A stretch of 64,000 nucleotides of DNA from Sulfurospirillum arcachonense DSM 9755 (GTDB lineage: Bacteria > Campylobacterota > Campylobacteria > Campylobacterales > Sulfurospirillaceae), in assembly GCF_000597725.1 (NCBI RefSeq), contig NZ_JFBL01000005.1:62001-126000 (forward strand). Reading direction: 5' to 3'. Each line of letters begins with the position of its first letter. The stretch's first letter is position 1. Below, piece after piece: positions 35,037-43,921 of the stretch. The position numbers and the translations under genes are program-made. Below the pieces are notes generated by a model, which saw nothing but the letters and a program-made list of their open reading frames with translations, ran no database searches and was not told the DNA's origin.

Positions 35037-35764
35037 TATAACCCTATATTAATATATTTTCTCATTTTTTTTATTTCGTTTAAATCTACTTCACGTTTGA
35101 TAATATAGGATGAGTTATCTCTGTAAACATCTCCAAAAGGAGATATAATACCACTACTACTGGCCATAGAATCATCACTGCTATTTGCAACTATAACATA
35201 GGCTTGATTTATAATTGCTAGAGCATTACTAAGTGTTTTTAAATGCTCTTTTCTAAGTTTTCCCCAAAAAGAAGGGACCAGAATAATATCTGCACCAAGA
35301 ATATGTTGCCAAAGTTCAGTAAATCGTAATTCAAAACATACAAGTGTAGCAATTTTTATTCCATTTATTTCTATGATGCGTATATCTTCATCTGTTCCTG
35401 AATAAAAGTATTTTTCTTCATCACCAAGAGGGAAAAGTCTTGCTTTAGGACGTGAATCTATAATTTTACCATTTGAAAAAAGCATAAAAACATTAAGATA
35501 TTTATCTTCTTTTTGACGGATTAGAGTGAGACCAAAAGTTTTTTTATAGGAAAGCTGGCATAGAGTATCTATTATGGATTCACTAAACATGCTAGAACGC
35601 TCTAAATGAGCATAATCATATCCACTTAGGCATAACTCTGGAGCGAGGATGATTGAGCCCTCAGGGCAGTTTTTTAGAAGTCTTGTAAGAGTCTTGAAAT
35701 TTTCTTCAAGACTCTTGTTCTCATAATCAAATTGAAGTGCAACTAAAGTTTTTTTAGAAGTCAT
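35036..35764 (-). CDS. Carbon-nitrogen hydrolase (nitrilase superfamily)
   Basis: The catalytic triad is readable as E43 ([12 protein letters not shown]), K107 ([12 protein letters not shown]) and C143 (TLVCFELRF). This defines a nitrilase-superfamily amidase of 242 residues in the cytoplasm. The substrate is not evident; omega-amidase-like or other small amide hydrolysis is possible. I use the ATG at 35764. An in-frame TTG one codon earlier is the only other choice. It overlaps the end of nrdB by 11 nt. Confidence 0.88.
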   Translation of the reverse strand: MTSKKTLVALQFDYENKSLEENFKTLTRLLKNCPEGSIILAPELCLSGYDYAHLERSSMFSESIIDTLCQLSYKKTFGLTLIRQKEDKYLNVFMLFSNGKIIDSRPKARLFPLGDEEKYFYSGTDEDIRIIEINGIKIATLVCFELRFTELWQHILGADIILVPSFWGKLRKEHLKTLSNALAIINQAYVIVANSSDDSMASSSGIISPFGDVYRDNSSYIIKREVDLNEIKKMRKYINIGL

Positions 35765-36776
35765 CAAAAGATAAGCTACCTTTACTATAGTTTGCTACAT
35801 TTCCTTCAAAGAAATTTGTTTTTTGTTCATTAAATTTTGAAAAATCTTCAACCCATTTAATAGGGTGGTTTGCATTGTACATTTTTTCATATCCAACAGC
35901 ACTCAATCTTTCATCAATTAAGAAGTGAATATACTCTTCAATAATATCATCTGTAAAACCCATAATTTGATTTTGTGTGATGTATTGTCCCCACTCAATT
36001 TCAAGCTTACCCGCTTCTTCAAACATTTTAAAAACTTTTGCTTTGAGTTCATCTGTAAACAGATCAGGTCTCTCTTTTCTTGTAGAATTTATCATGTTTT
36101 GAAAAAGAAGTAGATGTGTGATTTCATCTCTTTGGATAAATCTTATCATTTGTGCGCTTCCAAGCATTCTTCCTGCACGTGCAAGTGCATAGATTGCTGT
36201 AAAGCCTGAGTAAAAATAGATACCTTCTAAGATTTGGTTTGCAAACATAGCTAAAAGAAGTTTTTCATCTGTCACATCACCTGCTAATTCTTCATATACA
36301 CTAGAAATGTAATCATTTTTACGTCTTAACACTTCATCATGTTTTTCCATCTCATAAATAAGGTCTGTATTATCACAAATAGCTTCTGCCATAACTGCAT
36401 ATGATTTTGAATGATTAGCTTCTTCATAAGCTTGACGTGCAAGAAGAGCATTGATTTCAGGAGCAGTGATATAGGGGTTTATATTATCAGCTAAGTTATT
36501 TGTTTGAAAACTATCCATACTAATAAGTTGGGACCAAACTAAATCATACATACGTTTTTCTGGGTCAGTTAAACTTTTGTTGTAATCAATTACATCTTTT
36601 GTAGTATCAACTTCTTTTGGGAACCAAGTGTTTGCTTCCATCATATCCCATAAATTAAGAGCCCAAGTGTATTTTGCTTTTGTAAAGTTTAAAATACCGT
36701 GAGGATTTCCATTAAAAACTCTTCTGTCATTGAGGTTTTCATCTGAGCTTGGGTTGTATATTTTTTTTCTTTCCAT
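35754..36776 (-). CDS. nrdB: Class Ia ribonucleotide reductase, beta subunit
   Basis: NrdB holds the diiron-tyrosyl radical cofactor that initiates aerobic ribonucleotide reduction. The 340 residues include the ferritin-like ligands in [16 protein letters not shown] (with the likely radical Tyr), [15 protein letters not shown] and [14 protein letters not shown]. The C-terminus [10 protein letters not shown] fits the NrdA-binding tail. Its partner nrdA lies about 13 kb away rather than adjacent, which is usual in this phylum. Confidence 0.97.
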   Translation of the reverse strand: MERKKIYNPSSDENLNDRRVFNGNPHGILNFTKAKYTWALNLWDMMEANTWFPKEVDTTKDVIDYNKSLTDPEKRMYDLVWSQLISMDSFQTNNLADNINPYITAPEINALLARQAYEEANHSKSYAVMAEAICDNTDLIYEMEKHDEVLRRKNDYISSVYEELAGDVTDEKLLLAMFANQILEGIYFYSGFTAIYALARAGRMLGSAQMIRFIQRDEITHLLLFQNMINSTRKERPDLFTDELKAKVFKMFEEAGKLEIEWGQYITQNQIMGFTDDIIEEYIHFLIDERLSAVGYEKMYNANHPIKWVEDFSKFNEQKTNFFEGNVANYSKGSLSFDDF

Positions 36777-36788
36777 AATTGTGTCCTA

Positions 36789-36794
36789 ATTATA
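36789..36794 (-). promoter_or_regulatory. Candidate -10 element for nrdB
   Basis: The minus strand reads TATAAT in AGTATAATTAGG, 13 nt upstream of the ATG. This implies a very short leader. No NrdR-box pair was found by eye in the 75-bp gap. Confidence 0.4.
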
Positions 36795-36851
36795 CTTTTT
36801 ATAGAATATTTTAGCTAAAGCAGACTTAAAAAGTTTTATTTATGTTTTTAT

Positions 36852-39800
36852 TTATAAAACATATTCTTTTAAATCATTTAAAATTGCAAGTAGAATTGGT
36901 ACTATTATAAGTGTAATTAAAGTTGCAAATATTTCACCAAATACAAGAGAAACTGCTGCAGGAATAAGATATTGTGCTTGTTCTGAAGTTTCCATTATTA
37001 AAGGAGTAAGACCAGCTACTGTGGTTATAGTTGTTAAAAAAATTGCTTTAAATCGTTTTAGAGAGGCATCTTGTAAGGCATCTAGTGTTGTATGTATTTT
37101 TTCTTTACTTTGGTTATATGTAGTCACTAACACTAAAGAATCATTAACAGTAATACCTGTAAGAGCTAATATTCCAAAAAGTGATAAAATACTTAAAGGT
37201 AGATTTATAATTAAATGTCCAAATGCTGCTCCAATAAATCCAAACGGTACAACAGAAAGAATAACAAAAGGTTGCCAGTATGATTTAAGAGGAACTGCTA
37301 TTAATACATAAATAACTATAATTGCTATTAATAGTGCTTTAACAAATTCTTTTTTGACTTCACCCATTTCTTCTAGTTCGCCTCCTTTAGCAATACGTAC
37401 ATTAGGATATTTTTTAGCAAGTTTTGGTGCTAATTCTGTAAAGATGCTTTGTGATACTATTGAAGGTGAGATAAAGCTTTTATCTACAAATGCTTTAATT
37501 GTATTGATACGCTTGGAATTTCTACGGTCAATTATTTCAGAAGTATATCCTGATTTTATTTTTGCAATTCTTAGCAGGGAATACCATTCTCCAGTGTCAC
37601 TTTTTACTCTGGTATGTAAAAGATCATTAATATTTTTTCTAGATTGCTCTTTACTTTTTACAATAACTCTTATTTCTTGGTTGTCACGTTGTATTTTTTG
37701 TGCTTCTGCACCACCAAAAAGATGTCCAATTTGTTGTGCCAAAGTTTCTGTAGTGAATCCTAAATGTTTTGCTTCAGGTTTTAGTTGAAGTTGTAATTGA
37801 GGCTTCCCTCCATACATATAACTTCGGATATTACTGACACCTTTTATATTACTTAGAAACTTTTTTACATCTTCACCAGAGGATTTTAAATCTTGAGTAT
37901 TTTCACTATATAAGCGTATTTCGAATCCCCCAGCCATCTCTTCACTCCCTGAAAATTTGATACTTTGAGATCCTTCTAAATACCCTATTTTATGCTTCCA
38001 TGCTTCAAGTACTTTTAATGTTTCTATATTTTTACGAAGATTTTCTGGAAGAAGTTCTGCGTAAACTTCAGCTGATTGTGCATCATTTATTACAATAAGG
38101 CAGTTTTCAATTAATTTTCTATCAGTATCTAACTTTGAAGCATAGTTCTGATTTAACTCTTCAATTGCATTTTCTATTTTTTTTACATGAGTATTTAATA
38201 GATTTTTTGGTGCACGTTTGTCCATCTCTAAATTAATCGTAATGATTTGTCCAGGGATTTCAGGATAAAAAACTGACCTTATTTTACCATTTGCTATAAG
38301 TCCACCACATAAAATTAGTATAGAGATAAATATTCCTAAAACAGCATATCGATGTGTTAATGAGAATGATAGTAAAGGTACATAAAGTATATGTTTTATC
38401 CACTCAAGTGTATTTTGAGCTTTTTGTTGTAAAATGTTCCAAAAATGACTGATAAAGTTAGTATTTTTTTTTGTATTTAAAGAAATTTGAGCTAGATGTG
38501 AAGGTAAGATAAATTTACTTTCAAATAAAGAAAAAAGTAATGTTAAAATAACGATACCTGAAAAACTAGCTAAAAGTTTACCCATAGCATTGTCAATAGT
38601 TAGCATTGGGGCAAAAGCAGTTATAGTTGTTAAGGTTCCAAAAATAGTGGCTATTGCTACTTTTTGTACACCTTTTAATGTTCCTTTTTGGGGATTATGA
38701 CAAGTTTTGCGTTCTTCAAAGATACTCTCCCCTATCACAACAGCATCATCGACTAAAATTCCAAGAGCGATAATCATACCAAAAGTCGTAATATCATTTA
38801 ATGAATAATCTACCCATGATGTAGCCATAAGTGTTATTGTCCCTCCTATAGAGATAGGAATACCCATAGCAACCCAAAAAGCAAGCTTCACATGTAGAAA
38901 AAGTGATAGTATCAAAATTACTAAAAAGAGACCAACAATAGCATTGTTACGTAAGAGATTTAAACGATTTTTTATATAATTACTTGCATCCCCCCAAATA
39001 CTTGTTTGTATGCCATTTGGTAATTGGGCATTAAAATTATTAACAACTTTTTTTACAACATCAGATATAACTAAAAGATTTTCAGTTCTTCCTATAAGAA
39101 TTTCCATGCCTACTGTATTTTTGGTGTTGAATCTTACTGCTATACCTTCATTCTCATAAAAATTGCTTACATGAGCTATTTCACCTAAAGTTATGGTTCT
39201 TCCATCTTTAAATTCTAAAATAGGTATAGCCATATAATCTGCTATATAATAAGCTTGAGCATCGGCTTTTAGTATAATATTTTTCTTATCACTTTTTAAT
39301 TCTCCTGTTTCAAAAAATAGAGAAGAACTTTGTATTATTTTAGAAACATCATCGATAGTTAAATTATATCTTTCTAGATTGCTTGGAATAAATTCTATAC
39401 GAATTTGATGTTTTTGTTTGCCCCAAGTTTTTATATGTGATATCTCTGGTTGAGATAACAACTCTTTTCTTAAGCGTTCTGAGAGTAATTGGATGGTATC
39501 TTGTGATTCTCCATACATTTGAATATAAAGGGCTGGAAAATCAAAGTCATCTACTTTTATAATAGAGTGGTCTGCTTTGTGAGGAAGTGATGCGACACTA
39601 TCAATACGGATGCGAATGTTATCAAGAAGTTTTTGAATATCGTAATTTGCTCTTTTTTGTACGGTTATACTAGATAATTCTTTAGTAGAAATTGACCATA
39701 TATCTTTAACTCCATCTAGCCCTTCTAGTGCTCTTTCAAGTTTTTGTGTAATTTGCTCATCTATTTGTTGAACAGAAGCTCCAGAAAAACTTGTTTCAAT

Positions 39801-39941
39801 GGTTATAGTGTCAGCAGGAATTTTTGGTAAGCCTTCAATACGAAGAGTTGAAAGTGTAAAATACCCTCCGATAAGAATTAGTAGCATCAATAAATTTGCA
39901 GCTACTGGATTATAAATAAAATAACGTGTCATTGTATGCAT
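36852..39941 (-). CDS. RND efflux pump inner-membrane subunit
   Basis: This 1029-residue AcrB-type protein has twelve predicted helices, two large periplasmic loops and the proton-relay pair in the fourth helix, GILVDDAVVIGE. The second half repeats the helix bundle (VPLKSYWQPFVILSVVPFGF, TGITVNDSLVLV). It is the third gene of an OMF-MFP-RND operon under a divergent TetR regulator. Drug or lipid-like substrates are usual for such pumps; there is no metal-specific motif. The start overlaps the MFP stop (TAATG). Confidence 0.95.
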   Translation of the reverse strand: MHTMTRYFIYNPVAANLLMLLILIGGYFTLSTLRIEGLPKIPADTITIETSFSGASVQQIDEQITQKLERALEGLDGVKDIWSISTKELSSITVQKRANYDIQKLLDNIRIRIDSVASLPHKADHSIIKVDDFDFPALYIQMYGESQDTIQLLSERLRKELLSQPEISHIKTWGKQKHQIRIEFIPSNLERYNLTIDDVSKIIQSSSLFFETGELKSDKKNIILKADAQAYYIADYMAIPILEFKDGRTITLGEIAHVSNFYENEGIAVRFNTKNTVGMEILIGRTENLLVISDVVKKVVNNFNAQLPNGIQTSIWGDASNYIKNRLNLLRNNAIVGLFLVILILSLFLHVKLAFWVAMGIPISIGGTITLMATSWVDYSLNDITTFGMIIALGILVDDAVVIGESIFEERKTCHNPQKGTLKGVQKVAIATIFGTLTTITAFAPMLTIDNAMGKLLASFSGIVILTLLFSLFESKFILPSHLAQISLNTKKNTNFISHFWNILQQKAQNTLEWIKHILYVPLLSFSLTHRYAVLGIFISILILCGGLIANGKIRSVFYPEIPGQIITINLEMDKRAPKNLLNTHVKKIENAIEELNQNYASKLDTDRKLIENCLIVINDAQSAEVYAELLPENLRKNIETLKVLEAWKHKIGYLEGSQSIKFSGSEEMAGGFEIRLYSENTQDLKSSGEDVKKFLSNIKGVSNIRSYMYGGKPQLQLQLKPEAKHLGFTTETLAQQIGHLFGGAEAQKIQRDNQEIRVIVKSKEQSRKNINDLLHTRVKSDTGEWYSLLRIAKIKSGYTSEIIDRRNSKRINTIKAFVDKSFISPSIVSQSIFTELAPKLAKKYPNVRIAKGGELEEMGEVKKEFVKALLIAIIVIYVLIAVPLKSYWQPFVILSVVPFGFIGAAFGHLIINLPLSILSLFGILALTGITVNDSLVLVTTYNQSKEKIHTTLDALQDASLKRFKAIFLTTITTVAGLTPLIMETSEQAQYLIPAAVSLVFGEIFATLITLIIVPILLAILNDLKEYVL

Positions 39942-41068
39942 TAATGCTTAACCTCTTTAACAACTGTACCTATTAAAAAAGAGCTTAAAGGATTTATTGC
40001 TATTTTTATAGTGTCTTCTTTTAGCTCTTTAGGAGGATAAACATAGGCCCATTCCCCTTTATAAAAAAGAGCTTGCGTAGCATATTTTTGTAATTGATTT
40101 TTTTTATCAATATACCATACATTACCTTCTTGAGTGAGTGCACTTTGAGGAATCTGTAGCACATTGTCCAATATTTTACCTGGTATTTGCACATGGACAA
40201 ATTGCCCGCTTAACGAATGATTTACTTGGTTTTGTATTACTTCTAAAAAAAGAGTGTATTGGTGTGTTTTAGAATCAAGATATCCTCCTCCTCGTACAAT
40301 ATTTGCTTGAGCCAAAAGTTCATCATTTTCATTTACAATATTTGCTGCTTGTTTTTTCCAAATTGATTTATCTAATAAATTCCATTGTTGTTCTCCTAAG
40401 CTCACATGAATATCAAGATGATTATTATCAATAATTTCAAATAGTTCTTCTCCTTCTAATATTTTTTGACCAGGACTGATTTGTCTTATAGTAATATAAC
40501 CTGAAAAAGGAGCTTGTATTGTTGTATGTTTGAGCATGTTTTCTTGATATAACATTTTACTTTTTGCATAAGCGACTTTATCTTCTATAGCTTTTAGTTG
40601 AGGGATATTCATGGAAATATCTGATGGACTCTCTTTTATTCCTGATCTACTCCAGTCTGCTTGAATTTGTTTAGTTTTTTCTTGTTCTAATTTTAATTCA
40701 AGTTGCATTTGTGAAAGAAGTTGTTTAGCCTCATCTAGTTCAGCTTGATAACGCTTTGGATCAATTTGTGCTAATGCATCATCTTTTGATACCCAGTTAC
40801 CTTCCAATGCATTTGGTGAAACTTCTATTATCTCTCCATCTACTTGAGACTTGATTTTTGCTGACCACCTTGGTTGAATTATTGCAAATGATTGGACATA
40901 ACTTTGATGTGATGTAGGTGTAATATTGGCAATTGTAACTTGTTTGGTATATGTATGTTTTTCTTTTTTTGTTATATCTGTAGTATTCTCCATAGAGATA
41001 ACTGTTACAATCACAAATGATAAAATACTTCCAGATATGATTAACCAGAACTTTTTATTTTTGAACAT
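39941..41068 (-). CDS. RND efflux periplasmic adaptor (membrane fusion protein)
   Basis: The 375 residues begin with a membrane anchor (KKFWLIISGSILSFVIVTVI). They continue with a biotinyl-lipoyl half (DGEIIEVSPNALEGNWVSKD), a coiled-coil hairpin (about 115-180), the second lipoyl half (IQAPFSGYITIRQISPGQKI) and a beta-barrel region. It links the inner-membrane pump to the outer-membrane channel. It overlaps the outer-membrane factor gene by 14 nt and the pump gene by 1 nt. Confidence 0.93.
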   Translation of the reverse strand: MFKNKKFWLIISGSILSFVIVTVISMENTTDITKKEKHTYTKQVTIANITPTSHQSYVQSFAIIQPRWSAKIKSQVDGEIIEVSPNALEGNWVSKDDALAQIDPKRYQAELDEAKQLLSQMQLELKLEQEKTKQIQADWSRSGIKESPSDISMNIPQLKAIEDKVAYAKSKMLYQENMLKHTTIQAPFSGYITIRQISPGQKILEGEELFEIIDNNHLDIHVSLGEQQWNLLDKSIWKKQAANIVNENDELLAQANIVRGGGYLDSKTHQYTLFLEVIQNQVNHSLSGQFVHVQIPGKILDNVLQIPQSALTQEGNVWYIDKKNQLQKYATQALFYKGEWAYVYPPKELKEDTIKIAINPLSSFLIGTVVKEVKH

Positions 41069-42413
41069 TGTTTATTTCCTCTTTAGCTAATATTCCACCT
41101 AGTAGAGCTAATTTTATTTTTAATTTTATATATTGTGCATTTGTTTTTTCTAAATTTTGCTTGATTTGTAACCATGTGAGTTTTTCTTCCAAATATTCAC
41201 TTAAATTAATTTGCATTGATTTATATTTTCTCTCTTGAGAGTGTAAACTTTTTATTGTATTATTGAGTTCTGACTGATATATTTTATTCTGTTTTTTAAG
41301 TAAGTTGATTTGGGCAAGTGTTTCATCAATCTCTTTTATTGCATTTAAAACTTTTTCTTGATATTTAAAATAACTACTTTGTACTTCTTTTGATTTTGAT
41401 TTTGCCAAAGAGTTTAACTCCTCAGCATTAAAAATAGGTTGCGTAATACCTCCAATAAATTGCCATATAAAATTGCCATTAAAAAGTTCATTAAGTTTTT
41501 GTCCTGTTGTAGCATATTGTCCAGATAGTGTAATTTGGGGTAAAAGTGCTTTATAGGTAGCACTCTCTTTGTTTTGTAGTATTTTGACTGTTAAAAAGCT
41601 ACTTTGTAAATCTGCACGTTGATTTAAATCTGTTGCATTTATTGTAAATTCTTCATTAAGAGTTATTTTACTAAGAGGATATTGTTTAAGAGAAAGCTTT
41701 TTTTTAGGATCACTTCCTCGTAAAATATTAAGGGCATAGAGTACTTGCATGTATTCTACATGTAAAGCTTCTGTTTGATGATTGATTTTTTCAAAAGCAG
41801 TTTTTGCTTCCATATATTCTCTAAATGCAGTTAAACCTTTGATATAAGCTTCTTTTTGAGATGAATAAAGTATTTTTAGTATATCTTTTTGTTCTAAATT
41901 ATTTTTAAGTGCATTGTCATAGTAAATTAAATCAGTATGTAATCCTAATGCTTCAGCAAATAATTCTCTTTTCGTATGTATATAGTGAAGTTTAGCTTGT
42001 TTATATTCTAATTGAGTAGCTTTGATTTCGTCAGCTATTTTTCCAAAAATATCGAGTGTCCAGTTTAGGGATAATCCAAGACTAAGATTTTTTGTTTTTT
42101 GTTTATAAGTATTTTTTTCTAAAGATGTGGTGTTGGAAATTTCAGCAGAAATTTTTGGTTTATTTCTAGATTGTTCTGTTTTAGTGAGCGCAAGATAGCT
42201 TTGAATTGATTGTTCTAGAGATTTTAACGTGAAGTTATGTATATTTATTTCATGTATTAAATTTTTAGCTTCATAAGAAAGATTTAGTTTTTTCATCTTA
42301 GATTTTTGCATAAATCTTTTTTGCTCTATTGTATTTGGTATGATTTTTTTATGCTGCTCAAATGTTGTACATCCTGTACAAAATAGTAAAAAAAAGATTG
42401 TAATGTACTTCAC
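41055..42413 (-). CDS. Outer-membrane efflux channel lipoprotein (TolC/NodT type)
   Basis: The signal MKYITIFFLLFCTGC contains a lipobox, as in OprM/NodT proteins. The 452-residue protein has two outer-membrane efflux repeats with long helices (LNWTLDIFGKIADEIKATQL, GGITQPIFNAEELNSLAKSK). It is first in the operon, so it is transcribed from the promoter shared with the divergent TetR gene. Confidence 0.93.
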   Translation of the reverse strand: MKYITIFFLLFCTGCTTFEQHKKIIPNTIEQKRFMQKSKMKKLNLSYEAKNLIHEINIHNFTLKSLEQSIQSYLALTKTEQSRNKPKISAEISNTTSLEKNTYKQKTKNLSLGLSLNWTLDIFGKIADEIKATQLEYKQAKLHYIHTKRELFAEALGLHTDLIYYDNALKNNLEQKDILKILYSSQKEAYIKGLTAFREYMEAKTAFEKINHQTEALHVEYMQVLYALNILRGSDPKKKLSLKQYPLSKITLNEEFTINATDLNQRADLQSSFLTVKILQNKESATYKALLPQITLSGQYATTGQKLNELFNGNFIWQFIGGITQPIFNAEELNSLAKSKSKEVQSSYFKYQEKVLNAIKEIDETLAQINLLKKQNKIYQSELNNTIKSLHSQERKYKSMQINLSEYLEEKLTWLQIKQNLEKTNAQYIKLKIKLALLGGILAKEEINNVQK

Positions 42414-42440
42414 TTTTTATGACCTTAAAGGAAATTATTG

Positions 42441-42473
42441 TATAATAATATCACAAACTGGACCAAAAGTCCA
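42441..42473. promoter_or_regulatory. TetR promoter and operator in the efflux divergon
   Basis: TATAAT (42441-42446) is a -10 for the TetR gene. TGGACCAAAAGTCCA (42459-42473) is a 15-bp dyad, TGGAC and GTCCA around CAAAA, placed just after the expected start. It would also cover the upstream promoter elements of the efflux operon. The 73-bp gap has no other obvious dyad, so this is the likely TetR operator. Confidence 0.6.
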
Positions 42474-42486
42474 CAAAGGTATTTTA

Positions 42487-43080
42487 ATGAGTGAACTTAC
42501 AAAACGTGATGCAAAAAAAGAAGAATTAATAGAAAAAACACTTTTATTTGTAGAAAAATTTGGTATTAAAAATTTTTCTACAGCAGCTTTTATAAAGTAC
42601 TTTAAAATTGGAAAAAGTTCTTTATATCATTATTTTAAATCTAAGGATGAGCTTTTATATGAAGTATATTATTATATAGCAATAGAAGATTTAAAAGAGA
42701 TAGAAAAAGATTTATATTCTTTAAAAACATTTGAAGAAAAATTAGAGAGAATTTTTGCTTTTTATTTAAAGGAGGATGAAGAAACTTTAAAATTTCAAGA
42801 GATATTTAAAGAATTTTTATATCTTTATTCTGACTATAAGAATGAAAAAATGCAAAATTTTGAAAACGAAATAAGCAAAAAGATGCACAACGTTTTACAA
42901 AGTGTTTTTAAAGAAGCTATTGAAAACAAACAAATACGATTTGAGGCTCTTGCGTTAACCAGTCCTTTAATTATCACAGCTGAGGGTATGTTATTGCATT
43001 CTTTTGCTTTAAAAGAGTTTCATTTGGCAAAAGAATTAAAAGAGTATATTAGAGTATTATTAATATTGATTAAAAAATAA
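42487..43080 (+). CDS. TetR-family transcriptional repressor
   Basis: The 197-residue protein has a TetR HTH: VEKFGIKNFSTAAFIKYFKI, then GKSSLYHYFKSKDELLYEVY. An all-helical ligand domain follows. I chose the ATG at 42487; the open frame continues upstream only through the divergent promoter. Divergent placement from the RND efflux operon, with a dyad between, argues that it represses the pump until a substrate binds it. Confidence 0.92.
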   Translation: MSELTKRDAKKEELIEKTLLFVEKFGIKNFSTAAFIKYFKIGKSSLYHYFKSKDELLYEVYYYIAIEDLKEIEKDLYSLKTFEEKLERIFAFYLKEDEETLKFQEIFKEFLYLYSDYKNEKMQNFENEISKKMHNVLQSVFKEAIENKQIRFEALALTSPLIITAEGMLLHSFALKEFHLAKELKEYIRVLLILIKK

Positions 43081-43089
43081 ATTTTTTGG

Positions 43090-43782
43090 TTAATTTCTAA
43101 ATTCTATAGGTAAAGTATCTGATAGTAAGCTTTTATTTATAGAAGGTGAATTTTGTGAAAGTTTTTCAATAGTATCATCTACATGTAAATAGTTTTGTAA
43201 ATAGTAAGTTCCAGTGTATTTTCTTTTGTTTAAATCAAATATGATTTCATTTATATTTTCTTCATTAAGAAGTTCGTGATGTACTGTAGTTCGTACTTCA
43301 AAAGGAAATTTTTTGTCTATTAACATATCAAGTGTTTGATAAAAATTTTCAATTTGATTGTTTTTTGTAATTTGTTCAAATTTTGAAGAAGGAGCTTTAT
43401 AATCTAATGCTATAAAATCTACTAAAGAGAGATTAATCAACTCTTTTAAAACATTTGGTTTAAGCCCATTAGTGTCTATTTTTATTTCGTAACCTAAGTC
43501 TTTAATTTCATCACATAAATCAACAATATCAGGATTAAGCGTACATTCTCCACCACTTAAAACAACACCATCAAGTTTACCTATACGTGATTTTAAAAAC
43601 TCAAGTACTTCTTCGTTGGATAAGGTGCCCTCACCATCTACAATTTTACTATTGTAGCAGTACGAGCATCTCATATTACATTTTGCAAACCAAATTATGC
43701 ACGCTAAATGGTCTTTGAAATCTAGCGTGGTAAATTTAGTTATATCGTAAACAGATTTCTTAGCAAGAAATGTTTTCGACAA
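43090..43782 (-). CDS. nrdG: Anaerobic ribonucleotide reductase activase (radical SAM)
   Basis: NrdG uses SAM and a 4Fe-4S cluster to install the glycyl radical on class III ribonucleotide reductase. The cluster motif is CNMRCSYCYN (C35, C39, C42) and the SAM-binding GGE motif is VVLSGGECTLNP. The start is TTG at 43782, within the glycyl-radical peptide ORF, which it overlaps by 23 nt. No better ATG exists nearby. Gene order is nrdD, radical peptide, nrdG. Confidence 0.94.
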   Translation of the reverse strand: MSKTFLAKKSVYDITKFTTLDFKDHLACIIWFAKCNMRCSYCYNSKIVDGEGTLSNEEVLEFLKSRIGKLDGVVLSGGECTLNPDIVDLCDEIKDLGYEIKIDTNGLKPNVLKELINLSLVDFIALDYKAPSSKFEQITKNNQIENFYQTLDMLIDKKFPFEVRTTVHHELLNEENINEIIFDLNKRKYTGTYYLQNYLHVDDTIEKLSQNSPSINKSLLSDTLPIEFRN

Positions 43783-43921
43783 ATTTCACTCTTTCTTTAT
43801 GTTCTCCAGTTTTGCCAACATTAAAGCTTTCAACTGGTCTATGATAACCCATAACTCTAGTATAAACAATACATTTTGTTCTTTTTGCTTCTAATTTTTT
43901 TAACATCGCTTCTCTACTCAT
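43760..43921 (-). CDS. Separate glycyl-radical peptide of class III ribonucleotide reductase (53 aa)
   Basis: The ORF reads MSREAMLKKLEAKRTKCIVY then TRVMGYHRPVESFNVGKTGE and ends KERVKFVENISC. RVMGY is the glycyl-radical fingerprint found at the C-terminus of NrdD enzymes, with G25 the predicted radical site. The following NxGK and KER residues also fit that region. The upstream NrdD stops before this segment. ATG 43921 overlaps the nrdD stop (ATGAGTAG) and has AAGGAG 8 nt upstream, so it can be translated on its own. A +1 frameshift joining the two is the alternative. Confidence 0.85.
   Translation of the reverse strand: MSREAMLKKLEAKRTKCIVYTRVMGYHRPVESFNVGKTGEHKERVKFVENISC

Noticed and set aside
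36777-36851. NrdR-box pair upstream of nrdB
   Set aside because: I looked for two ACACTATATATAGTGT-like sites and found none in the gap.
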